Both the position numbers and the translations under genes were made by a program. A model generated the notes under the pieces. That model did not search any database, was not told where the DNA came from, and saw nothing but the letters and a program-made list of their open reading frames with translations. DNA of 64,000 bases from Treponema sp. (lineage in GTDB: Bacteria > Spirochaetota > Spirochaetia > Treponematales > Treponemataceae): the NCBI GenBank assembly GCA_017534445.1, contig JAFXWC010000041.1, positions 41,486 to 105,485 on the forward strand, read 5' to 3'. Of this stretch, positions 26,822 to 34,569 are shown in pieces. Within the stretch, counting starts at the first letter, position 1, and each line of letters starts with the position of its first letter.

Positions 26822-27580
26822 TTAGTATTCCCACAAATTATCAATAAAAAAATCCATGGAATTGTAATAATCAAGAATTCTCATATTGTCATTAAGTTTT
26901 TCATTCTTTCTGTTTTCTGCAGTTCCAAAAGGTCCATCCTGCGTAGATGGTTTTAAAATTATTTTTGCACCTGCACCAAGCGAAGATCCCATATCATCTA
27001 TTTCTGCACTAACTTTTCCTCCAAGTTTTAATTTAACACCACCTTCTTTCCTTTTCTCTACCCCAACAACTGCAAAAACTCCATCTGTTATCGGAATATC
27101 TGCACTAATGCCATTGGTATCTATTGTTACAGGAAGACCTATTATTTTTTCTATTTCTGAAAGCAATACGTCAGTTGGTTCTGAAACATCAAATGACAAT
27201 TTTCCACTAGAATTTACAGTTATTGTTCCACAAGAGGAAACAGGCCCAAGTGATAATTCGCCTTCAACATAAAATTCAAAATCTGTTTTTGTGAACATCG
27301 TAACAAAAAAATTTCCAAATTTTCCAAACATATCTTGAAAAGAAGCCTTTGTGCCATGGACAAATCCTTTTAACTGCCCTCTAAGATAATTTGCATAATC
27401 AAAGGAAAAATCACTTCTTCCATCGGGGTCTATATAGCGTACAGGATTATTTCCCGCATAATGGAACAAACCGGCATTTGCTGGGACTAAAGCGGAATTC
27501 CTGCGGAATCCGGTGCGTTTGGATGCTAAAACCCAATTTTTTGAGGACTGTTTGTATTTTTTCCGGCAGGAATTTTCCAT
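26822..27580 (-). CDS. Orphan Rhs tip toxin B, unrecognised domain
   Basis: 252 residues: shared leader of about 55 residues ending DPDGR, then a unique domain. It begins with an aromatic helical stretch (DFSFDYANYLRGQLKGFVHG), followed by beta-rich sequence with many G, V and K residues and a polar tail. No catalytic motif is visible. The toxin role is inferred only from the leader and the layout with a downstream lipoprotein. Confidence 0.6.
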   Translation of the reverse strand: MENSCRKKYKQSSKNWVLASKRTGFRRNSALVPANAGLFHYAGNNPVRYIDPDGRSDFSFDYANYLRGQLKGFVHGTKASFQDMFGKFGNFFVTMFTKTDFEFYVEGELSLGPVSSCGTITVNSSGKLSFDVSEPTDVLLSEIEKIIGLPVTIDTNGISADIPITDGVFAVVGVEKRKEGGVKLKLGGKVSAEIDDMGSSLGAGAKIILKPSTQDGPFGTAENRKNEKLNDNMRILDYYNSMDFFIDNLWEY

Positions 27581-27752
27581 TTTTTGTTCCTAAACTCCTA
27601 TGTTCATAAAATTTTTACTGCAAACAGCCCCAAAAATGAAGCAATTTCCGCGTTCCCCCATCAAATACCTATTTGATGGGGGAAACGGCGGTGTTTTTGG
27701 AGGCTTCCAAAACACTATCTGTAGCGTAGACTAAAATAACGTATTAGTCTAC
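27581..27752 (-). repeat. Cassette junction repeat J3
   Basis: The best-preserved copy: a perfect inverted repeat of 15+2+15 nt at 27653-27684 centred on CAAATA-CC-TATTTG. Next to it are GTTTTTGGA-GGCT-TCCAAAAC-type pairing (27692-27712) and GTAGACTAA (27726-27734) with TTAGTCTAC (27744-27752). Confidence 0.8.
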
Positions 27753-27775
27753 AAAATGCTTTTATCTATCAAGTT

Positions 27776-28246
27776 CTATTTATCCAGTTTATTTATTAAA
27801 TATTTTGCAAACCTGTCATAAATATCGTTACGTTCTATTAAATCCCCATTGCACAAGCAATACTTATCATCTGATTCTGAATATGTAAATTCCAGAACCA
27901 GTTTCCCCTTTAATCTAACTATGCATAAAGAGTCAACAAACGTTTCATACATTCTCTGAGTTTCTTCATTATAAACAAATCTTCTTTCTTGATTTAATAA
28001 TTTATGTAAAGAATCAAATTCTTTTACGTCATCATAATAAAATCTATTCTTTATATCATAATATCCACCTAGAATATCAGTAATAGTCCTTCCTGTATCA
28101 GTATAAACAATAGAATTGTTATAATAAAAATCAATCTCGATACTTAAGTAGTCGATATTTGAATAAGTTTTAGCCATTAAGATATTTTTTCCTATTAAGA
28201 AAAAACAAATAAAAATGATAATTACAATAATCATTAATTTCTTCAT
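27776..28246 (-). CDS. Signal-anchored candidate immunity protein (cassette C)
   Basis: 156 residues. A strongly hydrophobic N-terminal segment (MIIVIIIFICFFLIG) acts as signal or anchor; the remainder is polar with many Tyr and Asp residues. No family recognised. It begins 17 nt after the toxin C stop on the same strand, the usual antidote position. Confidence 0.6.
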   Translation of the reverse strand: MKKLMIIVIIIFICFFLIGKNILMAKTYSNIDYLSIEIDFYYNNSIVYTDTGRTITDILGGYYDIKNRFYYDDVKEFDSLHKLLNQERRFVYNEETQRMYETFVDSLCIVRLKGKLVLEFTYSESDDKYCLCNGDLIERNDIYDRFAKYLINKLDK

Positions 28247-28263
28247 TCTTATTGTCTCCGCAC

Positions 28264-28953
28264 TTATTTTTCTGGCCGTATCATAAATTTTAATGACTTA
28301 TCATAAAATTGTTTTGGTTTCGGACCAATAAAACCTGTATTTACATTATATATATACCCATCTCTTACAGAATATATCCAATCAAGATAATCGATTCTTT
28401 TTCCTTCTCCTCTTGCAACAGTAACTGGCAATTCATTTAGAAAAACGTTTTCATCCTCTATCTGAAGTTTTTCATCCAATTTTGGTTCTAAAGGAAGCGG
28501 CTTTTTTTCATCTTGATAAGCGTGCCCCAATTCATGCTGTAATAAAGATTCTGGTGATATTTCATTGCAATCTCCAGACACCAGTATTTTTTTTGGATCC
28601 CAATGAATTATTTTGCCTTTCGGATCATAGCCATTAATACCGGCGTTATTAATCTTTACCTTATAAACTGTCTTTGACTCCCTAATTTTTGTCATTACTT
28701 GAGACCCTCGTAATGTATGTAACAATTTTTGTCTTGCAGCTTTATAAATTTCTAATTCACTTTTAGTCAACTCAGAAGTACTCTCTTCCCTCCCATCCGG
28801 GTCTATATAGCGTACAGGATTATTCCCGGCGTAATGGAACAAACCGGCATTTGCTGGGATTAAGGCGGAATTCCTACGGAATTTTGGTTGCCTAGACGCA
28901 AGAATCCATTTTTTGGGAGACGGTTTGTATTTTTCCCGGCAAGAATTTTCCAT
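28264..28953 (-). CDS. Orphan Rhs tip toxin C, zinc metallopeptidase
   Basis: 229 residues. After the shared leader the unique domain contains LLQHELGHAYQ at about residue 145, a textbook HExxH zinc site, with later Glu residues (LNELPVTVARGE) able to give the third ligand. This fits toxin-linked metallopeptidases. Substrate unknown; the partner's membrane anchor suggests an envelope target. Confidence 0.72.
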   Translation of the reverse strand: MENSCREKYKPSPKKWILASRQPKFRRNSALIPANAGLFHYAGNNPVRYIDPDGREESTSELTKSELEIYKAARQKLLHTLRGSQVMTKIRESKTVYKVKINNAGINGYDPKGKIIHWDPKKILVSGDCNEISPESLLQHELGHAYQDEKKPLPLEPKLDEKLQIEDENVFLNELPVTVARGEGKRIDYLDWIYSVRDGYIYNVNTGFIGPKPKQFYDKSLKFMIRPEK

Positions 28954-29113
28954 TTTTTGTTCCTAAACTCCTCTTCTTACAAAATTTTTACTGCAAACTG
29001 CCCCAAAAATGGGGCAATTTCCGTGCTTCCCCAACAAATACCTATTTGGCGGGGAAACAGGGGTATTTTTTGCAGCTGCAAAAACGCTATACATAGTGTA
29101 GATGAAAACGATG
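28954..29113 (-). repeat. Cassette junction repeat J4
   Basis: Contains GCCCC-AAAAAT-GGGGC, the CAAATA-CC-TATTTG core, a perfect 18-nt palindrome centred on GCAGCTGC (29067-29084) and CGCTAT-ACAT-AGTG. Confidence 0.78.
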
Positions 29114-29149
29114 CTTTTGTCCAAACCTACATATTTTTATGAGATAAAA

Positions 29150-29509
29150 CTAGTGCTCTTTTATGAAATCACAGCTTGTACCATCATTAAACCTAACCAT
29201 CATTAGATTTGAATTCAAAAACCACAAATACATTACATCCTCACTGTTATCAAAAATTATCTTTTGTTCTTCCCTATTTAAAACTCCTTCTTTTCTCGCT
29301 GGTAAATCTTGACTAGAATTTTCTCCATATGCATAAAGAGGATTGTTAAAATAAGTAACTGAAATTTTATCTTTTCTCGATATTTCAATTCGTATACTGT
29401 ATTGCAGCCAATCAGCATCGGATACCCATACACCATTATGCACCCTATTTGCCTTGCATGAAACCATAATCAAAATTGTAAAAAATAAATATTTTGTCAT
29501 TTTTTTCAT
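29150..29509 (-). CDS. Lipoprotein, candidate immunity protein (cassette D)
   Basis: 119 residues from the ATG at 29509. Signal peptide with lipobox-like MVSC, then a compact domain with GVWVSDADWLQYSIRIEIS and a closing DGTSCDFIKEH. Lipocalin-like in length and strand pattern, but not recognised. Lies 68 nt after toxin D. Confidence 0.6.
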   Translation of the reverse strand: MKKMTKYLFFTILIMVSCKANRVHNGVWVSDADWLQYSIRIEISRKDKISVTYFNNPLYAYGENSSQDLPARKEGVLNREEQKIIFDNSEDVMYLWFLNSNLMMVRFNDGTSCDFIKEH

Positions 29510-29577
29510 TCTTTTTGAATCCATTAAAATCACTCTCTATCAAAATACTTGCTTCTAGTTATATTAAAAGTCAACTC

Positions 29578-30276
29578 CTATTCTTTTTTATCTATGGTAT
29601 AAAAAAGAATCTTATGAAAATTCTTTTCATTAAACTTGATTTCTTGTTTATTGTGTTTAAAGAAAATTGTCTTTCCAAACAGGCCTGTTTTAACTTTTGT
29701 TACCTGACCTACAAATTGTATATGTTCTTTATCTTTGTCTGTAATGAACTCAAAAATAAAATCACCTACTTTTAAAGTCTCTTTTGAGACAGGCTTGCAT
29801 TCATCATTTAATAATGTAGAAAGAATTTTATCTCGTGTTGTTAAATCAACTTTTGTTAAACTGGACATTTCTTTACACATTTCATCAGTTAGCCAAAGAG
29901 GACAAAGACTATATTGTCCATCTGCAAATATTTTTCCAGACAAGTCTGGCTGAAAATTTCTGTCCTCTTTGATTCCGAATATTGGATTGCCCTTATTTGT
30001 ATACAAAAGAACAATCGTGTGATTTGTATTTGAATTCTTTATAAGCTTGGTAACCCAACTTGTTTCACTTGTTTTTAATTTTCTGTAATGATAAACTCCT
30101 TCTTTTTTTAACCTTCCATCCGGGTCTATATAGCGTACAGGATTATTCCCGGCGTAATGGAACAAACCGGCATTTGCTGGGATTAAGGCGGAATTCCGGC
30201 GTAATCCGGCGCATCTGGATGCTAAAATCCATTTTTTGGAGGACGGTTTGTATTTTTTTAGACAGGAATTTTCCAT
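29578..30276 (-). CDS. Orphan Rhs tip toxin D, unrecognised domain
   Basis: 232 residues: shared leader, then a unique mixed alpha/beta domain beginning LKKEGVYHYRKLKTSETSW and containing NTNHTIVLLYTN and DFIFEFITDKDKEHIQFVGQ. No clear catalytic motif; an NH-x-T and a later HIQFVG recall papain-like folds but prove nothing. Toxin role inferred from the leader and layout. Confidence 0.58.
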   Translation of the reverse strand: MENSCLKKYKPSSKKWILASRCAGLRRNSALIPANAGLFHYAGNNPVRYIDPDGRLKKEGVYHYRKLKTSETSWVTKLIKNSNTNHTIVLLYTNKGNPIFGIKEDRNFQPDLSGKIFADGQYSLCPLWLTDEMCKEMSSLTKVDLTTRDKILSTLLNDECKPVSKETLKVGDFIFEFITDKDKEHIQFVGQVTKVKTGLFGKTIFFKHNKQEIKFNEKNFHKILFYTIDKKE

Positions 30277-30445
30277 TTTTTGTTCCTAAACTCCTCTTTT
30301 CACAAAATTTTTACTGCAAACTGCCCCAAAAAAGGGGCAATTTCCGCGCTTCCCCGACAAATACCTATTTGGCGGAGAAACAGGCACCTGTTTTCATACA
30401 CTGCAAAAACGCTATAGCTAGCGTAGACAGAAATATTGCTGTTGC
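30277..30445 (-). repeat. Cassette junction repeat J5
   Basis: Has GCCCC/GGGGC, the CAAATA-CC-TATTTG core and ACGCTA-TAGC-TAGCGT (30409-30424). The last stem differs in sequence from J1 and J4 but keeps pairing. Confidence 0.75.
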
Positions 30446-30518
30446 TCATATAACACATAAGCCTTAATTTATAAAATCCTCCATAGCGAATATTGTATTT
30501 TCATGAAAAACACCAAGA

Positions 30519-31181
30519 CTATATTTTATCCACAATAGAGTAAAATATTATTTTATCCATTTCCAGTCTCATGATGTAATCTGTCAAAGTTTCAATTTTT
30601 CTAGTCTGAACAAATTCTTTATAACTGTCTCTAAGTCCATTTAATTCTGATAATATTCTATCAAAGGCTGGCAAAGACATTTCTACCTCTGAAATATAAC
30701 GTATCAATGAATTTAAACTGTCGAGAGGATATACATTTGAAAGCTCCAGGCATCCTTTTATAGCTTTTGATTCTATTCTAAAAGAATCAGATTTGATTAA
30801 GAAGTAAATGTTATCATCAGTAGTGTAATCAAATTCCTTTGCAGAAAAAATGACCGGAATACCATTATCCGTAATAACCTTTAATCCGTTTACTGAATAA
30901 AGTTCATTTTTCTGCTTTATAAATTGCCCATTTCTAGTGAATAAGATATTTCCAGTTTTTAAATCAGTCAATTTAAAGAAACCTTCACCGGAAATTGCAA
31001 AATCATTTTCACTATTTGTATAGACAAGATCTCCCTGCGTGAAAACATCACTGAAATCCCGATATCCGATTGTAGAATAATTATATAAATTCGCGAGTGC
31101 TTGTTTATATATATTTTTTTCCTGTCCAAATGAGGGTGAAATAAAAATTAGAGACAAAATCAACAAAAAGAAATTTTTCAT
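30519..31181 (-). CDS. Secreted FlgF/FlgG-like protein in immunity position (cassette E)
   Basis: 220 residues with a Sec signal peptide (about 19 residues ending SFG). The mature part follows the flagellar rod/hook pattern along its length: ALANLYNYSTIGYRDF (like the N-terminal N-x-x-T-x-GY motif), GDLVYTNSENDFAISGEGFF (the rod-protein G-x-L-x-x-T...D-x-A-I-x-G-x-GFF signature), FTRNGQF, and a C-terminal LELSNVYPLDSLNSLIRYI. True rod proteins have no cleavable signal. It starts 3 nt after toxin E with GAGGAGG inside the toxin end, so it is the presumptive antidote. Confidence 0.72.
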   Translation of the reverse strand: MKNFFLLILSLIFISPSFGQEKNIYKQALANLYNYSTIGYRDFSDVFTQGDLVYTNSENDFAISGEGFFKLTDLKTGNILFTRNGQFIKQKNELYSVNGLKVITDNGIPVIFSAKEFDYTTDDNIYFLIKSDSFRIESKAIKGCLELSNVYPLDSLNSLIRYISEVEMSLPAFDRILSELNGLRDSYKEFVQTRKIETLTDYIMRLEMDKIIFYSIVDKI

Positions 31182-31184
31182 TTT

Positions 31185-31832
31185 CTACCTCCTCTTCTGC
31201 ATTTTTTCTGCTTTTGTAATCTCAATATTTATAATCTGGCCTGTATGTTTATCCTTTGTACAGGACATCTTGAATAAGCATATGTCACTGACATAGAGAC
31301 CTGAGCCTGTAGAGTCAGCCCCCCATATACTCTGAGCTTGTTTTTTTATTATGAAGCTACCTCCAAATTCTTCTACAAAATTTGATTGGTCATTAGGAAT
31401 GCCTGTAACATCTACTTGTTTCGGTGCTAATTTTATTGTTATACCTTGATTTAAATTTGAATCAATTAAATTTTCTCTTTCTGTTGAAACGTCAGGAATC
31501 TCAAATTCATTATCTGTTCCTATGAACGACATTCCAGAATTTTGTTCATTTGAATCAGGAGTCATTATTAGCAAATTCTTTCCTCCGAAATTATGGGGAG
31601 TACTTGTTGCATTACAATAAAAAAATCCTACCAAAGATATATCAAATTTTTCAAGTTCGGCATCTTCACAGCCATCCGGGTCTATATAGCGTACCGGGTT
31701 GTTGCCGGCATAATGGAACAAACCGGCATTTGCTGGGATTAAAGCTGAATTCCTGCGGAATCCGGTACGTCTGGATGCTAAAACCCAATTTTTTGAGGAC
31801 GGTTTGTATTTTTTTAGGCAGGAATTTTCCAT
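31185..31832 (-). CDS. Orphan Rhs tip toxin E, unrecognised domain
   Basis: 215 residues: shared leader ending DPDGC, then a unique domain with FDISLVGFFYCNATSTPHNF, GITIKLAPKQVDVTGIP and a basic C-terminus (KAEKMQKRR). No catalytic motif seen. Coupled to a secreted flagellar-rod-like partner, which makes the periplasmic flagellum a candidate target. Confidence 0.58.
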   Translation of the reverse strand: MENSCLKKYKPSSKNWVLASRRTGFRRNSALIPANAGLFHYAGNNPVRYIDPDGCEDAELEKFDISLVGFFYCNATSTPHNFGGKNLLIMTPDSNEQNSGMSFIGTDNEFEIPDVSTERENLIDSNLNQGITIKLAPKQVDVTGIPNDQSNFVEEFGGSFIIKKQAQSIWGADSTGSGLYVSDICLFKMSCTKDKHTGQIINIEITKAEKMQKRR

Positions 31833-31935
31833 TTTTTGTTCCTAAACTCCTCTTTTCATAAAAATCTTGCCAGAAACAGACAAAAAATTGTCAATCCCTA
31901 GACTTCCCCGCCAAATCACAATTGATGGCGCTAAG
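31833..31935 (-). repeat. Cassette junction repeat J6, diverged
   Basis: Keeps the start-proximal part (TTTTTGTTCCTAAACTCCTC on the plus strand) but has replaced the core with GACAAAAAATTGTC and a CGCCA...TGGCG pair. A degenerate or recombined junction. Confidence 0.5.
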
Positions 31936-31955
31936 ACTTTTCACTATTATTCCCC

Positions 31956-32450
31956 TTAAGCTTTGTTGGATTTACATTTTTTATTTTTCATTTCAAAAAA
32001 ATTCCAAATGAGTAAAGACAAAAACAAAACAACAAATCCACAATTATAATAGGTAAAGAAATTCTCTTCGGGTTCCCACCTACTATATAACTGCCATAGT
32101 AGAAGAATTCCAATGTTAAAAACTTCAACTAATAAAAAAAACAATAAAGTATATCCAAAAGAAGGAAACCTTTTTCTAAAAAACTTAAAGAAAAAAGTAA
32201 ACAGTATATTAATAGCTGAAAAGATAAAACTCACAGCCCCAAAAAACAAAATAATCCTAACTGCAATAATATCATGTTTTACAAATATACAAAGCAATGA
32301 ACTTATTCCAAAATTCAAAAGAAATGAAAATAAAGTAATTGTAGAAAGTTTAAACTTTTTCTTTAAACAAAAATAAGAACTTACTAAAAATTTAAAAACA
32401 GTAAATAAAGTTGCATAACAAATACACTGTAAACTATCAATTAAATCCAT
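31956..32450 (-). CDS. Polytopic membrane protein, candidate immunity protein (cassette F)
   Basis: 164 residues with about five hydrophobic segments and a basic tail (KNKKCKSNKA). No family recognised. It starts 5 nt after toxin F. A membrane antidote fits a toxin acting in the periplasm or during entry. Confidence 0.6.
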   Translation of the reverse strand: MDLIDSLQCICYATLFTVFKFLVSSYFCLKKKFKLSTITLFSFLLNFGISSLLCIFVKHDIIAVRIILFFGAVSFIFSAINILFTFFFKFFRKRFPSFGYTLLFFLLVEVFNIGILLLWQLYSRWEPEENFFTYYNCGFVVLFLSLLIWNFFEMKNKKCKSNKA

Positions 32451-32455
32451 TTTAT

Positions 32456-33166
32456 TTACTTCTTATTTACTACCTCAATACCAATTCCGAAGGTGTAATA
32501 TGTTTTCGAAAACAACTGAAATTGATATTCAGGACAAGTAACTTGCGATAAATTACCAGGTGTAAAAAAATCATAAACTTTATCAAGGTTATGATATTTT
32601 TTTCTTGCCTTATCATCAATCTTGGGCTTTTGAATTTGTAATCCGGCAGAAGAAATTATATCTGCAGCCAAATCAGCACAATTTTGCTTAAGAACATTAC
32701 CATTCTCATCTTTCCTTTCTCGCAAGCCATAAGGTTTATTATAATTTTCTTCTCCAAAAGTTATTGCTTTGTTATCTTGACTTTTGCTAGTTGGAACTCG
32801 AAAAGCTTTGTCATAAGCATCCTTTTTCAGATTGGTATTCCATTCTTTAAATTCATCTAAGTTATTGAATGTTAAATGTACATTTGTGGTATCTGATCCA
32901 TCTTTTGAAAAATAATGCCAACCATCTGTATCATTTCCTACTAATACAGCATTATGACTTTGACCAACTCCTCGATCAGGATCACTTAATAAAACTACAT
33001 CCCTTCCATCGGGGTCTATATAGCGTACCGGGTTGTTGCCCGCGTAATGGAACAAACCGGCATTTGTTGAACGCAAACACGAATTCCTGCGGAATTTTGG
33101 GTAACAGGATGCAATAACCCATTTTTTTGAGGACTGTTTTAAATTTTTCCTGCAGGAATTTTCCAT
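32456..33166 (-). CDS. Orphan Rhs tip toxin F, permuted NlpC/papain-like
   Basis: 236 residues. The leader is more diverged (FRRNSCLRSTNAGLFHYAG) but ends in the same DPDGR. The unique domain has GQSHNAVLVGNDTDGWHYFS, with His before the Cys in QNCADLAADIISSAG. This His-then-Cys order is that of circularly permuted NlpC/P60-type hydrolases. It could cleave peptidoglycan amides or lipid/protein acyl bonds. Motif-level call only. Confidence 0.65.
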   Translation of the reverse strand: MENSCRKNLKQSSKKWVIASCYPKFRRNSCLRSTNAGLFHYAGNNPVRYIDPDGRDVVLLSDPDRGVGQSHNAVLVGNDTDGWHYFSKDGSDTTNVHLTFNNLDEFKEWNTNLKKDAYDKAFRVPTSKSQDNKAITFGEENYNKPYGLRERKDENGNVLKQNCADLAADIISSAGLQIQKPKIDDKARKKYHNLDKVYDFFTPGNLSQVTCPEYQFQLFSKTYYTFGIGIEVVNKK

Positions 33167-33340
33167 TTTTTACTTTTCAGACTCCTCTTTTCATTAATTT
33201 TTTCGCAAAAACAACCCCAAATAGGGGCTGTTTCTCCGCTTCCCCAACAAATACCTATTTGATGGAGAAAACAACCATATTTTTGGCGGCTACAAGAACG
33301 CTATATTTAGTGTAGACGAAAATTAAGTGGCTGTCTACAA
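33167..33340 (-). repeat. Cassette junction repeat J7
   Basis: Diverged copy with the CAAATA-CC-TATTTG core (33248-33261), CCCC/GGGG pairing and TGTAGAC (33311-33317) with GTCTACA (33333-33339). Confidence 0.65.
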
Positions 33341-33359
33341 AATGACCATATCTTCTCAG

Positions 33360-33398
33360 AGAAAAACACTCCGATGATTTTATGGAGTGCTTTTTTTT
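33360..33398. terminator. Bidirectional terminator after the orphan immunity-like gene
   Basis: CACTCC and GGAGTG form a stem with T-runs on both strands (eight T on the plus strand). Suits the minus-strand gene ending at 33448. Confidence 0.6.
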
Positions 33399-33447
33399 AA
33401 TCTTCAAAATCATATCCATGAGTAAAACTTTCCTTTGCAAAATGAAT

Positions 33448-34053
33448 TCAGGCATTTTCTATTATTGCGAAAAATGTATTTTTAATTTTTATGTAATCTT
33501 CATGCGATATGGTATAATAGTCATCATTTATCCTAATCAAACAATTTTGTCCTAACACTATAACAGTTTTTTCTTTGTTCGGATAATTTAATTCAACCAC
33601 CATGCGTACATTTATTGTAAAATCATCAACATCAACGATTATAAATTCACCTTTCATTATCTTATTCGGTGGATTGTTATTATCTTTTTCTTCTGTTATG
33701 TTTTTTACCGGTTCGTTACCAAAGAAATTATCAATAAATAATTTATCAAGTTCAGAATCATAATCAGGAAACCATACGATACGTTTCCTAATTCTTATAA
33801 GTTTCATATTAGTCAACGATGGAAGAATTTGTTCTTTTAAATATGATGCCATTACTGTTGTTGATACTTTATTAACTCGATTCGAATTAGTAATCATTAC
33901 AGCCGATAAAGGTACAGCTGTCATAATGTCAAAATTCATATATCTTATGTTAACTTCTACTTTGTCGAACTGATTAAAAAGTTTAGCAAGTTTATTTTTT
34001 GCATGGCTAGAAAATGATATTATTATCAAAAATGTAAAACACAAATATTTCAT
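33448..34053 (-). CDS. Secreted protein of unknown function, possible orphan immunity protein
   Basis: 201 residues with a clear signal peptide (about 18 residues ending SHA). The mature part is basic then acidic, with TEEKDNNNPPNK in the middle and a beta-rich C-terminal half. No family recognised. It shares the AT-rich composition and export signal of the antidotes but has no toxin ORF directly upstream. Confidence 0.5.
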   Translation of the reverse strand: MKYLCFTFLIIISFSSHAKNKLAKLFNQFDKVEVNIRYMNFDIMTAVPLSAVMITNSNRVNKVSTTVMASYLKEQILPSLTNMKLIRIRKRIVWFPDYDSELDKLFIDNFFGNEPVKNITEEKDNNNPPNKIMKGEFIIVDVDDFTINVRMVVELNYPNKEKTVIVLGQNCLIRINDDYYTISHEDYIKIKNTFFAIIENA

Positions 34054-34134
34054 TATTTATCCTCTTAAAATTGTGTTGGCGATGCTATTTTTCATTATGC
34101 ATATAAGTACAATTCATATTTTCTTTTGTTTTTG

Positions 34135-34569
34135 TCAATAACCAAATTTGTCATTGTGCCATGGTTCTTGATATAGGATGAATCCAAACAAACGGTTGAA
34201 AACACTTAGTTTTGCATAATAGCCTTTATTAAGTTCAGGGCAAAATACATAGTAATCATTTTTTTGAGTTATGCATATCTCATATCCTAATTTGTAACTT
34301 TCATTTTTTGAAGCAAAAGATTTGTTTTTAATGAATTTTTTTGTATGTTCCATTAAGTCTGCTTTTGTTTGCAAAATGTGATTTTTATTTCTTTCTGCAA
34401 ACAAGGCCTTCTGCTCGACTTTTATGCCGCCATCATCCTCACAAAGTTCTAAGAAAGAATCTCCGTCCTGCCAAGTTTGTATGTAAAATATGTATTTCGA
34501 ATTCTTTTTAAAGTTTGATTCTAAAAACGCTATAAAATTTTCACTATTTAACCATTTTATAATTTTCAT
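34135..34569 (-). CDS. Unrecognised cytoplasmic protein at the head of the array
   Basis: 144 residues, no signal or membrane segment, with WQDGDSFLELCEDDGG in the first half and an aromatic C-terminus. Its upstream region (CGGAGTTTAAAACC...ATG) resembles the start-proximal part of the cassette junctions, so it occupies a toxin's place although it lacks the Rhs leader. Perhaps an antidote left behind after loss of its toxin. Confidence 0.45.
   Translation of the reverse strand: MKIIKWLNSENFIAFLESNFKKNSKYIFYIQTWQDGDSFLELCEDDGGIKVEQKALFAERNKNHILQTKADLMEHTKKFIKNKSFASKNESYKLGYEICITQKNDYYVFCPELNKGYYAKLSVFNRLFGFILYQEPWHNDKFGY

Noticed and set aside
24385..33340. CRISPR array
   Set aside because: The repeated blocks are over 100 nt long, unevenly spaced by whole genes and imperfect; no cas genes are present.
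33255..33455. 66-codon minus-strand ORF between J7 and the orphan secreted gene
   Set aside because: It runs through the junction repeat and a terminator hairpin, has no ribosome site and no protein-like pattern.
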